DNA from: Tianweitania populi
Lineage (GTDB): Bacteria; Pseudomonadota; Alphaproteobacteria; Rhizobiales; Rhizobiaceae
Assembly: GCF_014652875.1 (NCBI RefSeq)
Contig: NZ_BMZQ01000001.1
Coordinates: 682,001-746,000 of the forward strand
Direction of reading: 5' to 3'
Length of the DNA stretch: 64,000 nucleotides
The first letter of the stretch is position 1, and every line of letters begins with the position of its first letter. A program made the translations under genes and the position numbers. The notes under the pieces are model-generated. The model was not told where the DNA came from. It made no database searches and saw nothing but the letters and a program-made list of their open reading frames with translations. Positions 33,683-43,898 of this stretch are shown piece after piece.

Positions 33683-35313
33683 AGTTCGGGCCCGTTCCTG
33701 TGCCAAGGGCGGAAGGCGTCGTGCTCGCGCATGCGGTGAGCGCGGGTGCGCTGCGGTTCAAGAAGGCGCATCGGTTGTCCGCCGGGGATGTTGAGGCGCT
33801 TGCACAAGCTGGTGTGCCAACGGTGGTCGCTGCCACGCTCGATCCTGATGATCTTGGAGAAAATGAAGCCGCTGCGCGCGTGGCCGCTGTTATCGGTGGC
33901 GACAACTTAGAGATCCGCGACGCCGGCACCGGGCGCGTCAACCTGCATGCCAAGGCCGCTGGCGTTTTCATCGTCGACAAGGCTTCGATCGATGCGATGA
34001 ACAGCGTCGATCCCGCCGTGACGGTGGCGACGCTGGCACCCTTTGCGGCTGTGCGCGCCGGCCAGATGGTCGCGACGGTGAAGATCATCCCGTTTGCTGT
34101 GTCGACCGGCATTGTGGAAGCTGTTGTGGCTGAGGTGGGCGACGCCTCGCCGCTGAAGGTGGCATCGTTTCGTGCAGCACGCGTAGCTCTCATTCAGACA
34201 GAGCGGGCAGGGCTGAAGACTTCCGTGCTCGACAAGACTGCCGTGGTGACTCAGGCGCGGCTTGATCGTTCCGGCAGCCGCATCATCCGCGAAGAACGAA
34301 TTGTACACCATGCCGGGAGGTTGGCGCAAACACTTCGTGCGGTGGTTGATGAGTGTGATTTGATCCTGATCTTCGGTGCTTCGGCGGTGAGCGACGCGCA
34401 TGACGTTATCCCAGCCGGCATTCGCACGGCGCGGGGTGTCGTGAAACGAGTCGGCATGCCGGTCGATCCAGGCAACCTGCTTGTGCTCGGCGAGCTGGAG
34501 GGCGTGCCGGTGATTGGCGCGCCGGGTTGTTCGCGCAGCCCTAAGGAGAACGGATTCGACTGGGTGCTGGATCGCATACAGGCTGGGCTTGAGGTGACGG
34601 ATCGCGACATTGCGAGCATGGGCGTCGGCGGGCTTCTAGGCGAGATCGCCACGCGGCCGGCACCGCGCGAACGGGCACAGCGCGATGATGAGCCGAGCGA
34701 GCGACTTCCAGGTGGGAAGAGCGTGCACGCCATCGTTCTTGCTGCTGGTCGGTCCAGCCGCATGGGCGGTCCCAACAAGCTGCTCGCGCACTTCGATGAC
34801 GAGCCGCTGATCCGCCGTGTGGCATCGCGCGTTCTGGCCAGCGGTGCCGCGAGCGTCACGATCATCACGGGACATCAGGCCGACCTCGTCACGTCTGCGC
34901 TCACCGGTCTGCCGGTCAACATCACCCACAATCCCGCTTATGCGGACGGCATGGCAGGTTCGCTGCAGGCCGGTATGTCGACGCTTCCTGCGGATGCGTC
35001 CGGCGCTTTGGTGGTGCTGGGCGATATGCCAGAGGTCGAGACGGCCGACCTCACGCGCATGTTGCAGGCTTTTGACGCGCAGGACAGAACCGCCATCGTA
35101 CGGGCAACGAACCAGGGCAAGCGCGGCAATCCGGTCATCCTGCCGCGCGGATGCTTCCCGGAGATTGCCGAGCTTCATGGCGACACGGGCGCGCGCGCCA
35201 TCATCGAGTCGGGCACGTATGAAGTCATCGATGTGGAGCTGGGCCAGGCGGCCAGTGTCGATGTCGACACACCGGCCGCCCTTCAAGCAGCGGGCGGTGT
35301 TCTAGCGGGATAA
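33679..35313 (+). CDS. Fused molybdopterin-binding (MoeA/MogA-like) and MocA/MobA-like nucleotidyltransferase
   Basis: 544 residues in two parts. Residues 1-335 resemble MoeA/MogA-type molybdopterin-binding domains (ILIFGASAVSDAHDVIPAGI, GMPVDPGNLLVLGELEGVPV). Residues 345-544 are a nucleotidyltransferase with the nucleotide-binding loop VLAAGRSSRMGGPNKL, then LVVLGDMPEVE and GNPVILPRGCFPEIAELHGD, like MocA (CTP) or MobA (GTP). It overlaps the XdhC Rossmann gene, so a role in making cytosine-dinucleotide cofactor for a xanthine-oxidase-type enzyme is inferred. The target enzyme is not in the window. Confidence 0.88.
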   Translation: MKFGPVPVPRAEGVVLAHAVSAGALRFKKAHRLSAGDVEALAQAGVPTVVAATLDPDDLGENEAAARVAAVIGGDNLEIRDAGTGRVNLHAKAAGVFIVDKASIDAMNSVDPAVTVATLAPFAAVRAGQMVATVKIIPFAVSTGIVEAVVAEVGDASPLKVASFRAARVALIQTERAGLKTSVLDKTAVVTQARLDRSGSRIIREERIVHHAGRLAQTLRAVVDECDLILIFGASAVSDAHDVIPAGIRTARGVVKRVGMPVDPGNLLVLGELEGVPVIGAPGCSRSPKENGFDWVLDRIQAGLEVTDRDIASMGVGGLLGEIATRPAPRERAQRDDEPSERLPGGKSVHAIVLAAGRSSRMGGPNKLLAHFDDEPLIRRVASRVLASGAASVTIITGHQADLVTSALTGLPVNITHNPAYADGMAGSLQAGMSTLPADASGALVVLGDMPEVETADLTRMLQAFDAQDRTAIVRATNQGKRGNPVILPRGCFPEIAELHGDTGARAIIESGTYEVIDVELGQAASVDVDTPAALQAAGGVLAG

Positions 35314-35351
35314 GACATGGCGTTGATCGACGGGATGCGGGACAAAGAGCC

Positions 35352-36227
35352 ATGCGCCGAATCGCTTTTGCCCTACTCGCCACAACTGTCCTCCTCACTC
35401 TGCCGGCACAGGCCGAGCAGCTGAAGCCGTTCAAGGACAAGCTGTTTGCCTATCCGGCAGTACTGGCAACGTCGGACAACGGCGCGCATGTCACGATCGA
35501 TTATCAGGAGATGCGCGACATCAACGGCCGCGATGCCGTGCCTGAGCGGCGGGTGAAGCCGGACTATATCGCGACCAATGTGCGTGGGGTGCAGCAGGAT
35601 CTGGCACTGACGAGCGACAGCGGCGCCAAGATCACCCATGTTGCCGTCGGCAAACGGGAAGGAGCGAGCATGATCGTGCTCTACCTTCACGGGCAGGGCG
35701 GCTCGCGCAAGCAGGGCGTCGATGACTTCACCTTCGGCGGAAACTTCAATCGGATAAAGAATCTGATGGCTGCCAGTGGCGGGCTGTATCTTTCGCCGGA
35801 TTTTCCCGACTTTGGCGACAAGGGCGCAGACCAGGTGGCCGAGCTCATCAAGCATTATAGCGATGCATCACCGACAGCTCGGGTGTTCGTGGCCTGCGGC
35901 TCAATGGGCGGCGGGCTTTGCTGGGCGTTGGCGCGCAAGCCCGAGATCGTCGGCAAGCTCGGCGGCCTGCTGCTGCTGGGCTCGCATTGGGACGATGCTT
36001 TTCTGACGAGTGCTGCCTTCAAGGCGAAGGTGCCGGTGGTGTTCGCGCAAGGAAGCCGCGATCCGGTGTTTCCGGTGGACAAGCAGGAAGCGTTTTTCCG
36101 TAAGATTCGAGCGGCGAGCCCGAACTATCCGACTCGCTTTGTTCGTTTCGAAAGCGGCACGCATGGCACGCCCATTCGCATGATCGACTGGCGTGAAACG
36201 CTGAGCTGGATGTCCGCTGCGCACTGA
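35352..36227 (+). CDS. Secreted alpha/beta-hydrolase-like protein
   Basis: 291 residues. A signal peptide of about 21 residues ends at AQA. The fold shows the oxyanion strand MIVLYLHGQGGSRKQG and a nucleophile elbow VACGSMGGGLCWA, then GSHWDD and ARGSRDPV-like AQGSRDPVFPVDKQEAF for the acid loop, and ESGTHGTPIRM for the catalytic His. Periplasmic location is inferred. The substrate is unknown. Confidence 0.78.
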   Translation: MRRIAFALLATTVLLTLPAQAEQLKPFKDKLFAYPAVLATSDNGAHVTIDYQEMRDINGRDAVPERRVKPDYIATNVRGVQQDLALTSDSGAKITHVAVGKREGASMIVLYLHGQGGSRKQGVDDFTFGGNFNRIKNLMAASGGLYLSPDFPDFGDKGADQVAELIKHYSDASPTARVFVACGSMGGGLCWALARKPEIVGKLGGLLLLGSHWDDAFLTSAAFKAKVPVVFAQGSRDPVFPVDKQEAFFRKIRAASPNYPTRFVRFESGTHGTPIRMIDWRETLSWMSAAH

Positions 36228-36250
36228 AACAGCAACTTGGCAGCGCAGAT

Positions 36251-36583
36251 CTAGTGTGTGCTGGTTCTTGATAGAAGGTTGATGACCAGCACGCCGGCTA
36301 TGATCAGCGCCATGCCGATAATCGCGAATGCATCCGGTCTTTGATCGTAGATGATCCACGCCACCACGGTGACAAGAATGATGCCGCCCGCTGCCCAAAT
36401 CGCGTAGGCAATGCCGACCGGGATCGTGTCGAGCACACGCGCGAGCAGGTAGAAGGCCGCGCCATAGCCAAGAACCACGAGCACGGACGGACCGAGCCGG
36501 GTAAAACCCTGTGACGCCTTCATGGCGCTGGTGCCGATGACCTCAGCAAGAATCGCGAGGGTGAGAATCGCATAAGGCGGCAT
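36251..36583 (-). CDS. Small multidrug resistance (SMR) efflux protein, EmrE-like
   Basis: 110 residues and four helices. The membrane Glu is in AILAEVIGTSAMKASQGFTR, which reads like EmrE/QacE rather than the guanidine-exporting Gdx group. LARVLDTIPVGIAYAIWAAGG is the second signature. It exports lipophilic cations as a proton-driven antiparallel dimer. A perfect dyad at 36631-36658 lies upstream. Confidence 0.9.
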   Translation of the reverse strand: MPPYAILTLAILAEVIGTSAMKASQGFTRLGPSVLVVLGYGAAFYLLARVLDTIPVGIAYAIWAAGGIILVTVVAWIIYDQRPDAFAIIGMALIIAGVLVINLLSRTSTH

Positions 36584-36630
36584 GAAACAGGCTCCTGATC
36601 GATCTGCGTCTAACAGCAGATGCATTCTGG

Positions 36631-36658
36631 ATCGTCACGTTCACAGTGCTGTGACGAT
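36631..36658. promoter_or_regulatory. Inverted repeat upstream of the SMR gene, possible operator
   Basis: ATCGTCAC (36631-36638) and GTGACGAT (36651-36658) form perfect 8-base arms around 12 bases that themselves hold a partial CAC/GTG symmetry. About 50 bases before the SMR start. Size fits a TetR- or MarR-type repressor site, but no regulator gene adjoins. Confidence 0.4.
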
Positions 36659-36779
36659 GACGGCCTAGGCAGATTTGGAAGGAGCGCATAGAGCTGCGCC
36701 GCTTCAGCAGCAAGCAGGCACATCGAACCGCCAAGCAGGTGCTGCTCGGACGACGATGTTCAGCGATGTTTGGAATGGA

Positions 36780-36854
36780 TGGCTCCCCGGGCCGGATTCG
36801 AACCAGCGACCAACCGGTTAACAGCCGGTTGCTCTACCACTGAGCTACCGGGGA
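36780..36854 (-). tRNA. tRNA-Asn (GTT)
   Basis: Reads on the minus strand with acceptor stem TCCCCGG/CCGGGGA, D-arm TAGCTCAGTGGTAGAGC, anticodon stem-loop with GTT, T-loop GTTCGAA, discriminator G and encoded CCA (36782-36780). Confidence 0.96.
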
Positions 36855-37037
36855 ACAGTGCTCGTTTGCGAGTGGGTGGCCTATAGCAAAGAGACTTTGC
36901 GTTTGCAAAGAGGCATTTCATATTTTCCACGATGGAAGTGTCATTACCCATCGTTACTTCCACAAACCGCCTGCCATCCCTATCTGCAGGGGCCTGCTTC
37001 AGACCTGATGCACACGACCCATGAGGAATGCCAGCGA

Positions 37038-37364
37038 ATGACGGTTGATCCGCAACTGCCGCCGACACGGAAGATCAACCTGCTCGGGCGCGACTTCGCC
37101 ATGCCGCAATCGCGCCGCTGGCGCATCACCATCGGCATATTCCTGATCATCGGCGGATGCCTCGGCTTTCTGCCGATCCTCGGCTTCTGGATGATTCCGC
37201 TGGGTCTGGTGATCCTGTCTTACGAATATGCCTGGGTACGGCGTCGCCGCCGACGCGTGACGGTGTGGTGGGGCAGGCGGAGGCAGAAGCCGGCCATGAA
37301 AAACAAACGGCCGCCGCGAGATGTCGCGACGGCCGCTCAGATCGATAGGAGTTCGAGAGTCTAG
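37038..37364 (+). CDS. PGPGW-like small membrane protein
   Basis: 108 residues. The two hydrophobic segments RITIGIFLIIGGCLGFLPIL and FWMIPLGLVILSYEYAW are typical of the PGPGW transmembrane family (with LGFLPILGFWMIPLG in place of the strict PGPGW text). They are flanked by strongly basic stretches (RRRRRR near residue 75). A start at 37008 is possible, but GAGGA lies about ten bases before 37038. The function is unknown. Confidence 0.7.
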   Translation: MTVDPQLPPTRKINLLGRDFAMPQSRRWRITIGIFLIIGGCLGFLPILGFWMIPLGLVILSYEYAWVRRRRRRVTVWWGRRRQKPAMKNKRPPRDVATAAQIDRSSRV

Positions 37365-37372
37365 ACTATGGC

Positions 37373-38047
37373 TTAGCGCAGACGCTTCGGGCGGGCGTCG
37401 GCCAGTTCGCCGTTCAAGCGACGATCGAGATAGTCCGAACAGGCCTCGATCAACTCGCCTTCCTGGTTCGTGAAGAAGTGGTTGGCGCCAGGCATCGTGT
37501 TCTGCGTGATCGTGATGCCCTTTTGCGTGTGAAGCTTGTCCACCAGCGTCTGCACGTCCTTCGGCGGCGCGACCTTGTCCGAATCGCCATGGATGATCAG
37601 GCCGGATGACGGGCAGGGCGCCAGGAACGAGAAATCGTAGATGTTGGGCTGCGGCGCAATCGAGATGAAGCCTTCGACTTCCGGGCGGCGCATCAGGAGC
37701 TGCATGCCGATCCAGGCACCGAAGGAATAGCCGGCAACCCAGCAGCTCTTCGAATCGGGATGGAGCGACTGCACCCAATCGAGCGCGGCCGCTGCATCCG
37801 ACAATTCGCCGGTGCCATGATCGAACTCGCCCTGGGAGCGGCCAATCGAGCGGAAGTTGAAGCGCAGTGTCGTGAAGTTGCGCTTCTGGAACATGTAGAA
37901 CAGGTCATACACGATGCGGTTGTTCATCGTGCCGCCGAACTGAGGGTGCGGGTGCAGGACGATCGCGATCGGGGCGCTCTTTTCCTTCGAGGGCTGATAA
38001 CGACCTTCGAGGCGGCCGGCCGGGCCGGTAAAAATGACTTCGGGCAT
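37373..38047 (-). CDS. Alpha/beta hydrolase, cytoplasmic
   Basis: 224 residues starting MPEVIFTGPAGRLEGRYQPS. The HPHPQFGGTMNNRI block and LRFNFRSIGRSQGEFDHG typify a conserved proteobacterial group of small dienelactone-hydrolase-like enzymes. Nucleophile elbow AGYSFGAWIG, acid loop HGDSDKVAPPKDV and His in PGANHFF are all present, so it should be active. The substrate is unknown. It converges with the PGPGW gene. Confidence 0.88.
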   Translation of the reverse strand: MPEVIFTGPAGRLEGRYQPSKEKSAPIAIVLHPHPQFGGTMNNRIVYDLFYMFQKRNFTTLRFNFRSIGRSQGEFDHGTGELSDAAAALDWVQSLHPDSKSCWVAGYSFGAWIGMQLLMRRPEVEGFISIAPQPNIYDFSFLAPCPSSGLIIHGDSDKVAPPKDVQTLVDKLHTQKGITITQNTMPGANHFFTNQEGELIEACSDYLDRRLNGELADARPKRLR

Positions 38048-38302
38048 GGATACTCCACTCGCGCGCCGGCCCAGCCTGTGCATGGCCTCAGATGAATGGC
38101 TGTCATGCCCGACGCGCACTTGACGCTCCCGGCGAGGCTCCTTAGAAACCTTTGTTTAGAACCATTCAAAACTGGCGGACAGATAAGGATCCCGCCGGCA
38201 AAGCGGCTAGATAGGACGCGGAGCCTTGCGTTTTCAAGGAAATAACGCACGAACAGTGATCCCGACCTGCCTGCGCGTTGCGTGCGGCGGAGGACGGTGC
38301 TG

Positions 38303-39460
38303 ATGCGACCGCGTGTCTATCTCGACCATAACGCCTCCATGCCGCTCCGCGCTGCCGCCAAGGCCGCGATGATCGAAGCGCTGGATGTGATCGGAAATCC
38401 GTCATCGGTTCATGCCGAAGGCCGCAAGGTCCGGCAATTGATCGATGGCGCGCGCCGGGATGTGGCGGCTCTGGTAGGTGCCGATCCCGCAAGGCTGGTG
38501 TTCACCTCCGGCGCCACCGAAGGCGCGGCGACCTTGCTGACCCCGCACTGGACGATGGGCCGGGCGCCGCTGTTGTTCTCGCGGTTGTATGTCGGCGCGA
38601 CGGAACATCCTTGCGTGTCCGGCGGCGGACGCTTTGCGCCGGAGCAGGTGACGGTGGTTCCAGTTGGCACGGATGGTGTGATCGATTTGGTGGCCCTGCA
38701 AGCGATGCTTCAGGCACATGACCATGCCGCCGGCTTGCCGCTGGTTGCGGTGCAGGCTGCCAACAACGAAACCGGGGTCTTTCAGCCGATCAAGGAAATC
38801 ACGGCGATCGTGCGCGCGGCGAAGGGGCCGCTGATCGTCGACGCGGTGCAGGCAGCCGGCCGGCTGCCGATCGCTCTCGATGCCGGCTTTGGCGACTACC
38901 TCATTCTTTCTGCGCACAAGATTGGCGGGCCGAAGGGTGTTGGCGCGATTGCATCATCATCGGATGTGTTGATGCCGGCACCGCTGATCCGTGGCGGCGG
39001 GCAGGAGCGTGGTCATCGCGGCGGCACGGAGAACTTTAGCGGTATCGTCGGCTTCGGTGCTGCCGCACGCGAGGCGCTGGGTGAGATCCCGCAAATGCCC
39101 GAGCTTGAAGAACGGCGCCAGGCTCTTGAAGCCGAGATCGTGCAACTGGTTCCTGATGCCGTGATCCACGGTATGACGGCGGCCAAGCGGCTGCCGAACA
39201 CGATCTTCTTCACTATACCGGGAATGAAGACGGAAACGGCGCAGATCGCCTTTGATCTCGCAGGAATTGCCTTGTCGGCGGGGTCGGCCTGTTCGTCCGG
39301 CAAGGTTGGCGCGAGCGCGGTGTTGACCGCGATGGGCTGGGATGGCGAGGGCGCGCTGCGCGTGTCGTTCGGACCGGCCACGAGCGCGCAAGACCTCGCT
39401 CAGTTCACCAATGCGCTCGGCACTTTGGCCGCGCGTCGAACGGGGCGGAACGCCGCCTGA
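38303..39460 (+). CDS. Cysteine desulfurase, NifS/IscS-like
   Basis: 385 residues from ATG 38303 with GGAGG nine bases upstream. PLP enzyme that removes sulfur from cysteine: N-terminal VYLDHNASMPLR, the Lys in LSAHKIGGPKGVGAI and the active Cys loop LSAGSACSSGKVGAS are as in group I desulfurases. It opens the SUF locus; sufS (43898) is a second, group II desulfurase. A terminator-like hairpin follows, so it may be transcribed partly apart from sufB. Confidence 0.9.
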   Translation: MRPRVYLDHNASMPLRAAAKAAMIEALDVIGNPSSVHAEGRKVRQLIDGARRDVAALVGADPARLVFTSGATEGAATLLTPHWTMGRAPLLFSRLYVGATEHPCVSGGGRFAPEQVTVVPVGTDGVIDLVALQAMLQAHDHAAGLPLVAVQAANNETGVFQPIKEITAIVRAAKGPLIVDAVQAAGRLPIALDAGFGDYLILSAHKIGGPKGVGAIASSSDVLMPAPLIRGGGQERGHRGGTENFSGIVGFGAAAREALGEIPQMPELEERRQALEAEIVQLVPDAVIHGMTAAKRLPNTIFFTIPGMKTETAQIAFDLAGIALSAGSACSSGKVGASAVLTAMGWDGEGALRVSFGPATSAQDLAQFTNALGTLAARRTGRNAA

Positions 39461-39477
39461 AGAAATTGGAGGATGCG

Positions 39478-39498
39478 TCACCCCGGCGGGGTGATTTT
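39478..39498 (+). terminator. Terminator or attenuator between the NifS-like gene and sufB
   Basis: Perfect 7-base arms TCACCCC (39478-39484) and GGGGTGA (39488-39494) with a 3-base loop, followed by TTTT. If active, it would reduce read-through into sufBCDST. Confidence 0.6.
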
Positions 39499-39553
39499 CC
39501 TTCTGTGAATGACTACATGACGGCCAATCGCTTCATGCGGCCATGTCGTCGAC

Positions 39554-39574
39554 TGCCGGGCCTTGAACCCGGCA
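39554..39574 (+). promoter_or_regulatory. Hairpin just before the sufB ribosome site
   Basis: TGCCGGG (39554-39560) and CCCGGCA (39568-39574) form a 7-bp stem that ends directly before AGGATGGAG and 16 bases before the sufB start. It could affect sufB translation. No iron-responsive operator was recognised here. Confidence 0.4.
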
Positions 39575-39590
39575 AGGATGGAGATTGCCA

Positions 39591-41126
<1,536 letters not shown>

Positions 41127-41168
41127 GGTTTGCCTCAGCCTTTGGCCTCTGATTTTGAAAGAACGAAC

Positions 41169-41924
41169 ATGCTAGAAATCAAGAACCTGCACGCCCGCAT
41201 TGCCGACGAAGGCGCTGAGATCATTCGTGGCTTGAACCTGACCGTGAAGGCTGGCGAAGTGGCTGCGATCATGGGACCGAACGGCTCGGGCAAGTCGACG
41301 CTTTCCTACATCCTCGCCGGTCGCGAGGATTATGAGGTCACCGAAGGCGAGATCCTGTTCAACGGCGAGTCGATCCTTGAGATGGATCCGGCCGAGCGTG
41401 CGGCCTCCGGCATTTTCCTGGCTTTCCAGTACCCGATGGAAATACCGGGTGTGGCGACCATGGAGTTCCTGAAGGTTGCCATGAACGCGCAGCGCAAGGC
41501 GCGTGGTGAAGAGCCGCTGAAGATCCCGGAACTGTTGAAGCGCGTGAAAGACGCGTCCGGCAAGCTGAACATCGACATGGCCATGCTGAAGCGGCCGCTG
41601 AACGTCGGCTTTTCCGGCGGTGAAAAGAAGCGCGCCGAGATCCTGCAAATGCAGCTTCTCGAGCCAAAGCTTTGCGTGCTGGATGAAACGGATTCCGGCC
41701 TCGACATCGATGCGCTGAAGATCGTTTCGGATGGCGTTAACGCGCTGCGGTCGCCGGATCGCGCCGTGGTCGTGATCACCCACTACCAGCGCCTGCTGGA
41801 GCACATCGTGCCGGACAGCGTGCACGTGCTCTACAAGGGCCGCATCATCAAGTCGGGCGACAAGTCGCTGGCGCTCAACCTCGAAGAAAATGGCTATGCC
41901 GGCGTGATCGGCGAGGCGGCCTGA
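41169..41924 (+). CDS. sufC: Fe-S assembly ATPase SufC
   Basis: 251 residues, ABC-type ATPase that drives SufBCD. Walker A GPNGSGKST, Q-loop AFQYPMEIPGV, signature FSGGEKKR, Walker B LCVLDETDSGLD with the SufC-specific ETDSGLD. It lies between sufB and sufD with 42- and 11-base gaps. Confidence 0.97.
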   Translation: MLEIKNLHARIADEGAEIIRGLNLTVKAGEVAAIMGPNGSGKSTLSYILAGREDYEVTEGEILFNGESILEMDPAERAASGIFLAFQYPMEIPGVATMEFLKVAMNAQRKARGEEPLKIPELLKRVKDASGKLNIDMAMLKRPLNVGFSGGEKKRAEILQMQLLEPKLCVLDETDSGLDIDALKIVSDGVNALRSPDRAVVVITHYQRLLEHIVPDSVHVLYKGRIIKSGDKSLALNLEENGYAGVIGEAA

Positions 41925-41935
41925 GGAGCGTGACC

Positions 41936-43198
41936 ATGAATATGCATGTCACTCCCCAGCATACGCCTGCTGAAAAGGCGTTGATCGATGCGTTCAATGC
42001 GCGCGTGGCTGATCTGCCAGGCGACGGCATGGTCACGATTAAGCGCGACGAAGCGATCGATGCCATCAAGGCTGGTTTGCCGACGCGCCATGTGGAAGCC
42101 TGGCACTATACGGATCTGCGACGTTTGCTGACGACGGTGCCGGCTGTTTCGACCTCCGCACCAACGGTTCTGGAGCCGCTGCTGGCAGGCTCGACCGTGC
42201 TGCGCGTGTCGGGCGGCAAGACGCAGGATCTTCCTTCGGCTGAGGGTCTCTCCTTCATTCGGTTGAGCGATGAACTGGCTGAAGGGCGCGGCATCAATGC
42301 GCTTGGGCCGACCGATGCGGCCGATACGATCGGTGCGATCAACACTGCCTTTGTGACAGACGGCTACGGCGTCGAGATTGCGGAAGGCGTCGAACTGGCT
42401 GCGCCATTGGAGATGCAGAATCTGCATACGGGTGGCCAGGTGCATACGCGCTTCGGCGTCAATGTCGGTGCTGGCTCCAAGGCTGTGATCGTGGAGCGTC
42501 AGACCGGCCAAGCTTCGGCTTTGGCCAGCGCAATTACGACGCTGAGCGTGCGTGACGGCGCCGAGGTGCTTTACCTCATCGTGCAGGAACAGCCGGAAGG
42601 CTCCTCGCATCTCGGCCAGTTCCGCGCCACGATCGGCAAGGATGCCAAGCTGACGCTGTTCATCATGAATGCCGGCGGCAAGCTGGTGCGTCAGGAGATC
42701 GTGGTCGATGCAGCTGGCGACGGTTGCGACTTCCAGCTGCGTGGCGTCAATCTGCTGGCCGGCGATACGCATACCGACGTCACCATGGTGCTTGATCATT
42801 CCAGCCCAAATACGGGTTCGCGCGAGGTGATCCGCAACGTCGTGACCGACCGCGCCAAGGGCGTGTTTCAAGGCCGCATCAACGTGCACCAGATCGCGCA
42901 GAAGACCGACGCGAAGATGGCCTGCAACACGCTGCTTCTGTCGGATGATGCGGACTTTTCGGCCAAGCCGGAACTCGAAATCTTTGCCGACGACGTGGCC
43001 TGCGGACATGGCGCCACGGTGACGGATATCAACGAGGATCATCTGTTCTACCTCATGGCGCGTGGCGTGCCGGAAAAGGCGGGTCGTGGTCTTCTGGTAA
43101 AGGCGTTCCTGGCTGAGGTCATCGAGGAACTGGAAAACGAGGCCGTCATCGAGGCGCTGGAAGCCAAGCTCGACGCCTGGTTCGTCCTGCACGGCTAG
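41936..43198 (+). CDS. sufD: Fe-S cluster assembly protein SufD
   Basis: 420 residues, partner of SufB in the SufBCD complex. The C-terminal beta-helix carries INVHQIAQKTDAKMACNTLL and PELEIFADDVACGHGATVTD with the conserved Cys and His. The ATG at 41936 has GAGGAG seven bases upstream; a GTG at 41930 is less well placed. Confidence 0.96.
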   Translation: MNMHVTPQHTPAEKALIDAFNARVADLPGDGMVTIKRDEAIDAIKAGLPTRHVEAWHYTDLRRLLTTVPAVSTSAPTVLEPLLAGSTVLRVSGGKTQDLPSAEGLSFIRLSDELAEGRGINALGPTDAADTIGAINTAFVTDGYGVEIAEGVELAAPLEMQNLHTGGQVHTRFGVNVGAGSKAVIVERQTGQASALASAITTLSVRDGAEVLYLIVQEQPEGSSHLGQFRATIGKDAKLTLFIMNAGGKLVRQEIVVDAAGDGCDFQLRGVNLLAGDTHTDVTMVLDHSSPNTGSREVIRNVVTDRAKGVFQGRINVHQIAQKTDAKMACNTLLLSDDADFSAKPELEIFADDVACGHGATVTDINEDHLFYLMARGVPEKAGRGLLVKAFLAEVIEELENEAVIEALEAKLDAWFVLHG

Positions 43199-43211
43199 GG
43201 CGGAGGTGGCT

Positions 43212-43898
43212 ATGGTGATGATCGCGGGCTCGGATGATCGACCCCTGCCGAGCATTTTCGTGGCCTACATCCTGGATGGGTTCAGGGCTTTTGCGCGTCC
43301 GGTCACGACGATCAGCGGCGCAGCTGAGCGTCACCTTTCTTATGGTCAGCTGACCCTTGTGGCACTTGGCTTCCTGGTTCTTGCCATCTTGCTCGGTATA
43401 GCGCCGCCACTCTTGGCACCATATGCGGGCTCGCTGGATAGTGTCCCGAGTGGGTTCGTCGACTTCAGCCGCTCTACGCAGGTGTTTATTGGTGTGCTGA
43501 GTGCTGCACCCCTCCTCTTGCTGTTCTTCTCGCTGGCAATCCTCTTCTTCATCGGCGTGGTACTGGGTGGCAAAGCGAGCTTTCGGCGATTTGGTTCAGC
43601 CGGGATGGTCTTGGCTGGCGTCTGGTTGGTCGGTCACTTTTTACAGCTTGTCCTTTTCGGATCGGCCCTGCTTGTTCCAGATAGCGAACTGCTGGCCCTC
43701 ATTCGTCTCGCGCTGCCGCTTTTGCTGGCGGTGATCCTGATCTCCTTCTCCGTTCTGACAATGCGTTATGGATTACAGCTGGATCAGCTGCGGTCATTCG
43801 CAGCTGTCATGATCCTTCTCGCTTTGTCGGCTGCCGAATCCTTCATCATGGGAGGACACGTCTTCGGCACCTTGTCTGCTACGGGGCAACTTATCTGA
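43212..43898 (+). CDS. Unknown five-helix membrane protein embedded in the suf operon
   Basis: 228 residues with CGGAGG before the ATG at 43212. After a short N-terminus come about five hydrophobic helices, including LTLVALGFLVLAILLGIAPP, LSAAPLLLLFFSLAILFFIG and LALPLLLAVILISFSVLTMR. I recognise no catalytic motif. The topology recalls Yip1-like membrane domains, but I cannot support that. The stop overlaps the sufS start (TGATG), and sufD ends 13 bases upstream, so it is cotranscribed. No such gene is standard in SUF operons. Confidence 0.8.
   Translation: MVMIAGSDDRPLPSIFVAYILDGFRAFARPVTTISGAAERHLSYGQLTLVALGFLVLAILLGIAPPLLAPYAGSLDSVPSGFVDFSRSTQVFIGVLSAAPLLLLFFSLAILFFIGVVLGGKASFRRFGSAGMVLAGVWLVGHFLQLVLFGSALLVPDSELLALIRLALPLLLAVILISFSVLTMRYGLQLDQLRSFAAVMILLALSAAESFIMGGHVFGTLSATGQLI

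Noticed and set aside
36584-36775. Guanidine riboswitch (mini-ykkC type) before the SMR gene
   Set aside because: The paired ACGR-loop hairpins were not found, and the protein reads as EmrE-type rather than a guanidine exporter.
39461-39590. Iron-responsive operator (TGA-N9-TCA) or Irr box before sufB
   Set aside because: No match was found on either strand in this gap.
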